From NCBI GenBank assembly GCA_004352715.1, contig SCFE01000002.1:5506896-5570895 (forward strand): a stretch of 64,000 nt of DNA. The letters are read 5' to 3'. The translations under genes and the position numbers were made by a program. Position 1 is the first letter of the stretch. Each line of letters opens with the position of its first letter. This document shows, in pieces, positions 58,437 through 64,000 of the stretch. The DNA comes from Hofstenia miamia (Eukaryota; Xenacoelomorpha; Acoela). A model generated the notes under the pieces. It saw nothing but the letters and a program-made list of their open reading frames with translations, searched no databases and was not told the origin of the DNA.

Positions 58437-60296
58437 ATGAATTCTACAGAAGCGAATGCTTTGGACTGCTTGACTTGCACACACTGCAATGAGATTTACA
58501 AAGATCCTTACATCTTACCTTGTTCCCACTCATTTTGTCGAGTCTGCTTAAATATAATAAAAGAAGAACAAACGCAATTCGAGTGCGTCATTTGTAATAC
58601 ATTGATGAGTTTTACTGATTGTAAAGAGGATTTTCGCTCTATGGCATTCATTGACTATCTCAATAAGCATGATCAAGTAAACCTGAAAACATGTTCTAAA
58701 TGCCAGCGTGAATTGGGAGTTATTGATATATTCTTGTGTACACGATGTCCTAAAATCCTATGCAATGAGTGCCAGCTACGCCACACAATGAAGAAGTCAA
58801 GGAATCATAAAATTTATGCATTATCTTTGGCATCACCAACACTGTGTGCTAAGCACCATGAAAAACTTCAGTATATTTGCAATGATTCAAATTGCAATCT
58901 CATAATATGCGAAAGATGTGCATCAGTAAAGCACAAAGGTCATAAAATGACAACCGTTAAAGAACAAGCAACAATCTGCTTAAATGAGATTAATAAAATG
59001 TTTGAGTTAAATTTAAATGAAATAGAAAAAATTAATGAAAGGATTTCCAAGGTGGAATCTAACATACGGAACCTCGATGATCAATTTAATGAATTAGAAG
59101 AAAACCTGATTAAACGAAGGGATTTTCTTTTGCAGGAAGTATCTAAGAGTTTCGATGAGCGTTTAGAGAGAATGTCTTTTGAAAAAACAGAGCTGTATAA
59201 TAATTTCAGTTCCCAACTTAACAATTTGAATTCTTCAAAAAATAATTTGGTTGAATTGCTAAGATTCACCCCCAACAGCTTCCAAATGAAATCTGATTGC
59301 AACATTGTCAAAGAGTATCAAGATGTTCTGCACATAAAGCAAGATCAAAGAAATTTTGAAAACATTCAGAGTAGATCATTTCCAACAAATAAAAATAATT
59401 TCGATTATGAAAAGGCTAAGAAGTCAATAGATTCCTTGTATGATAACATAGAAATCCAAATTGATAATGAGTTTCCTAATTTAACATGCTTTCATCGAGT
59501 TGGGAAACCAAACGTTATATCGACATTCTATGAAAGTGAATTAATGATAGTTGATGTGATGTATGATGCAAACTCAAATGCCTTATTTGTATTGGAATGT
59601 ACCAATGAACTTCGTCTGATTAAATTTGAAAGCAGTGGTGAAATAAAGAAATTAGTAATACCTGATTGCTACGTGTACAGTGCCAATGCTCTTACACAAC
59701 TACCTAATGATGAGTTGCTTTTGTTTTGTCGATGGAGAAACCAAGCATTTTCAAAAAGAATTCTTGTCATATCAACAGAATTAACAACTTTTAAGGATTC
59801 ATCTTTTGGCTTAATTGATGTGGAAAAGCTGCGATTGATTTCTTCCAGTCCTTGTGGAAAATTTATATATCTATATTCTTCTGATCAGTCTGTACTGAAA
59901 TATGATGTAGAAACGAAAAGTCAAGAAGAGTCTGTATTAGATCTGCCAAAGAAGGCAAATTTCATGAGTGTAAATAAAAATTTGGACAGCATTGCTTTTA
60001 CCGGATTGCACTTCAAACAAATATTGTTGATGTCATTTAAGGATGGGAAAAATTTGAAGTCGTATGGGGATGATGCCTATTATGATGAAGTTGCTTTTCT
60101 TTCAGAAAATATTTTAATGTCATCTAGTAGAAGTTCATCTCGATTAGAAATGTATGACATTCAAAATGGAGGCCTAATAAAATTCTTCGATGGCCCTAAA
60201 TACTTTTCTTGTATTTCGATTTCTTCTCCATCATCTTTTTTCGTTGGAGGCTATGATAAATCTTTGTACAAAATATACAAATTTGAATACTATTAA
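58437..60296 (+). CDS. RING / B-box / coiled-coil (TRIM-like) protein, 619 aa, single exon
   Basis: An intact ORF whose ATG directly follows an in-frame TAG, so the start is well defined. RING finger C3HC4: Cys14, Cys17, Cys29, His31, Cys34, Cys37, Cys50, Cys53. Two B-box-type clusters follow: Cys86/Cys89...Cys101/Cys104/Cys109/Cys112/His116/His124, and Cys137/His140/Cys148/Cys153/Cys158/Cys161/His166/His169. Residues about 175-290 are charged with heptad-like spacing (coiled coil). The C-terminal about 260 residues (355-619) form repeating hydrophobic strands (SLYKIYKF end), suggestive of a degenerate beta-propeller such as NHL, but I see no clear NHL or SPRY signature. TRIM proteins usually act as ubiquitin E3 ligases through the RING; activity here is inferred. 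The absence of introns, unlike the WDFY-like gene, could indicate retroposition or a lineage-specific single-exon family. ATTAAA at 60375 may signal polyadenylation. Confidence 0.9.
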   Translation: MNSTEANALDCLTCTHCNEIYKDPYILPCSHSFCRVCLNIIKEEQTQFECVICNTLMSFTDCKEDFRSMAFIDYLNKHDQVNLKTCSKCQRELGVIDIFLCTRCPKILCNECQLRHTMKKSRNHKIYALSLASPTLCAKHHEKLQYICNDSNCNLIICERCASVKHKGHKMTTVKEQATICLNEINKMFELNLNEIEKINERISKVESNIRNLDDQFNELEENLIKRRDFLLQEVSKSFDERLERMSFEKTELYNNFSSQLNNLNSSKNNLVELLRFTPNSFQMKSDCNIVKEYQDVLHIKQDQRNFENIQSRSFPTNKNNFDYEKAKKSIDSLYDNIEIQIDNEFPNLTCFHRVGKPNVISTFYESELMIVDVMYDANSNALFVLECTNELRLIKFESSGEIKKLVIPDCYVYSANALTQLPNDELLLFCRWRNQAFSKRILVISTELTTFKDSSFGLIDVEKLRLISSSPCGKFIYLYSSDQSVLKYDVETKSQEESVLDLPKKANFMSVNKNLDSIAFTGLHFKQILLMSFKDGKNLKSYGDDAYYDEVAFLSENILMSSSRSSSRLEMYDIQNGGLIKFFDGPKYFSCISISSPSSFFVGGYDKSLYKIYKFEYY

Positions 60297-60374
60297 AACC
60301 CGAGGTTTTGGATTACTGCGATTTTGTAAATAATGAATTTTGAGACTTTTGTAAACAATCTTTACTAATATATA

Positions 60375-60380
60375 ATTAAA
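60375..60380 (+). promoter_or_regulatory. Candidate polyadenylation signal ATTAAA
   Basis: Common variant hexamer about 80 bases after the stop of the RING/B-box gene. Confidence 0.4.
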
Positions 60381-60434
60381 GTGCATAATAACAATTTTCA
60401 GCCTTTCAAAGTCATGTATGCAATGCATCAGTAG

Positions 60435-60794
60435 TAGAGGTGTGCGGGACTGGTATCTGGTTTCGGTTCCGTATCTGATCTGCAGAGACTGGACCAGAAA
60501 CCAGAACAAACAGCAATACATTGAGACCAGAAACGAGAAGGCACCGGGACCAAATAGCTATATGAGCATAATATGAAGAATTCATCCCAAAGTATTTTAA
60601 ACATTAAGCATTTCATTTGCATAAAAATATTGAAATTTATTTTAAATTTGTTACATTTAGTTTTATTTTAGTTATCAATTAAATCATTTCTAACTAGATA
60701 TTTGACAGTGAAATTAGAGACGTAATGACTACAGCGACCAAACAGGGACCGGACGAGACCGGGAGCAAACATAACTAAGTGTCGTACACTTCCA
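60435..60794. mobile_element. Short hAT-like MITE candidate (~360 bp)
   Basis: The left end is TAGAGGTGTGCGGGAC and the reverse complement of the right end TGGAAGTGTACGACAC, an imperfect inverted repeat with the TAG-type start expected of hAT. Flanks ATCAGTAG and AAAAGTAG match at 6 of 8 positions, compatible with an eroded 8-bp target duplication. GACCGGGACC-like words fill both ends. Confidence 0.5.
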
Positions 60795-62355
60795 AAAAGT
60801 AGACTTAGTAGATTAAATTCTGACAAAAAGGGACAAATAAGAATTTGTGAAAGAAAAATGGGACATTTTAAAGGCGAATTGCGACATCAATTTACTCAAT
60901 TGCCATTTAACGGTCGAATGCGGAAAGAGTTATGTGTGTGAAAACTGTATGATTGCAAGTTCCACCCTTGTGCCAATGCCAACCCATGGTTAAGCAATGC
61001 TAACCGATTAAAAATTGAAGTAGATTACTTTAAAATTGACATGTATCATGAATCTGACATACATTTCAGTGTTAACTCTAATTTCAATCCTCATTTTCAG
61101 CAGAAAAGTGTATGAACATACATTAGAAGTACGATAATTTTATAATTTTATTTGGTTTGTACCAAATTTTCCTCATAAGAAATTGGCATTCATTAGTTCC
61201 ATTGATTAATTTAACTCTGAAATACTAAATTATATTATTGAAATGTGATTAACTCAGTTTTTTTTACTTTCCTACATATATAAATAGTAAAATTTTCGAG
61301 ATGTAATGTTATGCAATAAAGATCACTTTTTAGCACTAAAATTTATTAGTCCAACTGAAAGTTTTTCAGATTTTTCATGCATATGTTTTAGTCTATGTAT
61401 TTGTGATTCACTTTATGACTTAAACACTTCTAATGATTGTTCTTTTCAGCAAAACATATATGAGTCACAAATATCACTAGCAGTACCCATATTTTCGTAT
61501 GAACTTACCATGAATGATCGAAACTTTGTTAATTGCTGGTATCAAGATATATCTAACAGTAATTCTAGGCATATTGCTAGAAAATGTTTACAAAAACTAT
61601 GACATCTTATTTGAATTCAAACTCGATGCACCTACGTAACAAAGCTAGCATGGCATAAGAAAATATAATTGTAAAAAATCAATTGAAAATTTTATTGAAT
61701 AGCACAAAATCATCTTTGTAAATATTTTTTCACTTGTAATAGTAGCAATAGATAGATTTATTAAAAATAAGGCATTACAATAAAATAAAATATCATAGAA
61801 ACAGAGTACAATGCTACAATGAAAATACGAGAGACGAAAATTTTGGACAAATATAAGCACATATATTTTTCTGGATAAGAGCCCTTGAGATAAGAAGACA
61901 TAATTTCCGTGTTATTAAATATATTAATTGTAATATTTAAGTGCAAGAAGCTTGCCAAAACAGTGACATTTTGAAGAAAAATCCAGAATATTTACTCTTT
62001 GATATCAAGTGCTATTAGTAATGTAATAAATTAATATTAATTAATGTTATACATTACTAAGTAGACTTTCTTCAAAGTTTTTCCGCATTTCCATGGAGCT
62101 TAATAGGAAACAAGCTTACAATGTACTTGAATGTGATTATTATAAAGTTCAATTTTACTAAATCTTTCCCTCAAACTTCTATTTTAAATTTGCATCTTTT
62201 TAAAATGGTCTCTGTATACATTTTTTTTCAAAATTATTCTAATCTACAATAGCAACTTTTGGGTACCGCTCGGAATGGAAACAAAATAATGACATGAAAT
62301 TGAATGGATTTTTCTTTTTAGTTTGAATATGAATATAAATAGGATATACGCATGT
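60795..62355. other. Intergenic, nothing recognised
   Basis: A 98-codon plus-strand frame at 61306-61602 has ordinary-looking composition but no recognisable motif and no supporting splice or promoter signals; I do not call it a gene. Confidence 0.45.
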
Positions 62356-62439
62356 AACCAAGCAGGTGCTGGTTTTAGGATCCAGTTAAAACCGGTGAAA
62401 ATCCAGTTAAGTTAAAGTATATTGGGACGCACAGCACTA
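62356..62439. repeat. Fragment related to the hAT-like element at 38.6-40.4 kb
   Basis: Contains GGTGCTGG...GGATCCAGTTAAAACCGG at one side and GGGACGCACAGCACTA at the other, matching the CCGGTTAA-rich sequence and GGGACACACAGCACTA terminus of the 38.6-40.4 kb element. It looks like a short internally deleted copy. Confidence 0.6.
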
Positions 62440-62508
62440 ATATATATATATATATATAGGGTTGTCAGATAAGTTTTTTCCCATACAAAATCCTTTATAT
62501 CTTTTGAA
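62440..62508. other. TA tract and GGGTTGTCAGATAAGTTTTT end sequence
   Basis: A TA run is followed by GGGTTGTCAGATAAGTTTTT, which looks like a mariner-type terminus cut off by the gap at 62509. The assignment is tentative. Confidence 0.3.
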
Positions 62509-62550
62509 NNNNNNNNNNNNNNNNNNNNNNNNNNNNNNNNNNNNNNNNNN
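62509..62550. other. Assembly gap, 42 N
   Basis: N run before a long TA microsatellite. Confidence 0.99.
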
Positions 62551-62583
<33 letters not shown>

Positions 62584-62618
62584 TATATATATATATATAT
62601 ATATATAGTATATAGTAG
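62551..62618. repeat. (TA)n microsatellite
   Basis: TA run with TACTATA and TAGTATA interruptions, following the gap. Confidence 0.95.
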
Positions 62619-63430
62619 GGGCTAACTATTATTATAATTCAAGCTGTTTTACTTAGTAAGGAATTATAATTATATAATGATATTTTCAACGACAATAATG
62701 TGCCTAGTAGTACATTTGGAAAATTAGGATTAATATTAATAAATATAAAACTTTAATAGAGTGCAATCCAGCATGCATTGGGTACTTATTAATTAACTCC
62801 CTGCCATATTTACACAATTGACATTATAAAGTTGATGAATTTCCTTGAATACTTAAAGAATATATTTTAGTCAAACCATGTAACACTGTTGATACAAATA
62901 AGAAATTCCTTTTAATTTGAATTGTTATCAATTCACGAGAAATTTGTACATTAACGGCAACTCTGGTACATATGTAATTTGATAATTGCTAATTTAATAA
63001 AGATAAAGTCATTAGAGAAAACTTATCGTGTAAGCGAGGCTTAAGACAGAGTTTTAATATTCTTCATACAAACATAATATCATTTGTGCGGCTTAATATA
63101 ATATATTTTAAAACACAAGGATTAGTACATTGTTATAAAAGTATTTTGTTGGCAGTATTTCCAATGGCAGGATTTGAATTCTGTTCAGTGTTGTGGAAGA
63201 CCAATATTTCTCCGAAAGGAAGTACTTCATGAGCATTAAATCGAAATTTGTGCGGCTCTAGTTTTTTGTTTTAAACAAGTCTGTGCGTTTGTAGGAATTA
63301 GAACCGCAAACCTATTGCCATCAATATGGCAACTAACTAAATTAAATATGCACGAACTTATTAACATCATGTATGTCGTAGAATTGGTAAAAGTCATGCA
63401 AGTTAATGCGCGGCCGATCTGCACCTACAA
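62619..63430. other. Intergenic or 3' flank of the M3 peptidase segment
   Basis: AT-rich; a minus-strand frame at 63236-63424 has no recognisable motif. Confidence 0.45.
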
Positions 63431-63439
63431 ATTTCTCAT

Positions 63440-64000
63440 AAGCAAATTGAAGTGAACAAATATTTTCTCTAGAAAAACGAATTTACGAATTGTACGTTTT
63501 CTCTCTTCAGTTTTAAAAAGATCATTATCACTATGCATGTTTTCATAGGCCTGAATTGCAATAATTTCTTACAATAGATAAGTATACGTTGTATAGTTAA
63601 AATCAGGCAGCACGAAGAAATCTGTCGTGCCATCAAATTCTTGGAATTTAAATTTACTTCGAACTTTCTCGATTATTATTTTGCTATCAACAGTCTTAAC
63701 TAAGGTAATAAATATTTTATGATCAATTATTTGCGAATGAATTTTTTTCAATATTTCAAATCTATACAACCTTTGAAGATCTTCATGGTGTAAATCTAAT
63801 GCTGTAGGTGACATTCCATTGCTAGCACTTTCTTCTGCAGCTTTTATAAAGAAATTTTCTTGTATTGCAAATGCTCCATAAACATGCTTAGAAATTCACG
63901 TATAACATACTTTTCAACAAATTCACTCTTATCTGTTAAAATAAATTGTAGACCGTGGCCCATTTCATGAAACAAACTTCTAACATCAGTGAATGTAAAC
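63440..64000 (-). pseudogene. M3-family metallopeptidase (oligopeptidase A/MIPEP type), C-terminal part, frame-broken
   Basis: Entering from the right edge, the minus strand reads FTFTDVRSLFHEMGHGLQFI then LTDKSEFVEKYV. HEMGH is the HExxH zinc site of M3 peptidases (thimet, mitochondrial intermediate and OpdA-like oligopeptidases); HExGHGLQ-LT is closest to the OpdA/cytosolic oligopeptidase A type. Family members continue with an F-x-ME(Y/H) zinc-ligand segment; here FMEH is visible near 63860, then a stop follows. A second frame (63569-63870) carries a helical segment ending FVLPDFNYTTYTYL, in the position of the GYAAGYYSYLW motif, and a third (about 63450-63560) has LFKTEERKRTIRKFVF, resembling the F..E.G.RYR..IL tail. 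The frame changes are not bridged by convincing introns, so it is a probable pseudogene, or a sequence with base errors. Confidence 0.6.

Noticed and set aside
61306-61602. 98-codon plus-strand frame
   Set aside because: No recognisable domain, no splice or promoter support; length is within chance expectation for AT-rich DNA with few stops in this frame.

Overview
This is a gene-poor, AT-rich stretch of an animal nuclear genome. Spliceosomal introns, metazoan protein families (a WDFY1/2-type WD40 protein, a RING/B-box TRIM-like protein, an M3 peptidase), Tc1/mariner, hAT-like, piggyBac-like, Ty3/Gypsy and LINE remnants, and long (TA)n runs all point to an invertebrate. The species cannot be named from the sequence. 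The window is a draft scaffold: five N runs, four single-N joins and two sets of near-identical tandem blocks look like assembly artefacts.

Host genes. (1) Minus strand, 12528 to 6233: seven exons of a WDFY1/2-like gene, joined by matching splice phases, from the ATG through about five WD repeats; the FYVE-bearing 3' half was not found. (2) Plus strand, 40971-42459: two spliced exons of an unrecognised protein with a lysine-rich C-terminus. (3) Plus strand, 58437-60296: an intact single-exon 619-residue RING/B-box/coiled-coil protein. (4) Minus strand, entering from the right edge (about 63450-64000): an M3-family metallopeptidase segment with the HExxH site, which seems to need frame changes and may be a pseudogene.

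Mobile DNA fills most of the rest. 0-6 kb: LINE fragments, an inverted-repeat-flanked retroelement piece and a mariner relic. 6.5-8 kb: a Tc1 element inside a WDFY intron, partly duplicated by the assembly. 14.0-14.2 kb: a 234-bp MITE with perfect 8-bp target duplications and telomere-like motifs in its arms. 14.8-19.9 kb: a decayed plus-strand Ty3/Gypsy element with short terminal repeats and a segment present up to three times at single-N joins. 20.0-29.9 kb: a second decayed Gypsy element on the minus strand with a third ORF region downstream of integrase, invaded by two opposite MITEs of one family. 30.8-31.1 kb: mariner relic. 33.4-34.3 kb: piggyBac-like TTAA element. 38.6-40.4 kb: hAT-like element carrying TA and GATA arrays. 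43.9-46.2 kb: LINE endonuclease and RT fragments. 49.3-50.3 kb: internally deleted Tc1 element with clear ends. 52.6-57.1 kb: a nearly complete but decayed two-ORF LINE on the minus strand. 60.4-60.8 and 62.4 kb: short hAT-like MITEs.

The host genes show no common pathway; they are islands in a transposon-rich background. No CRISPR, operon, rRNA or convincing tRNA was seen.
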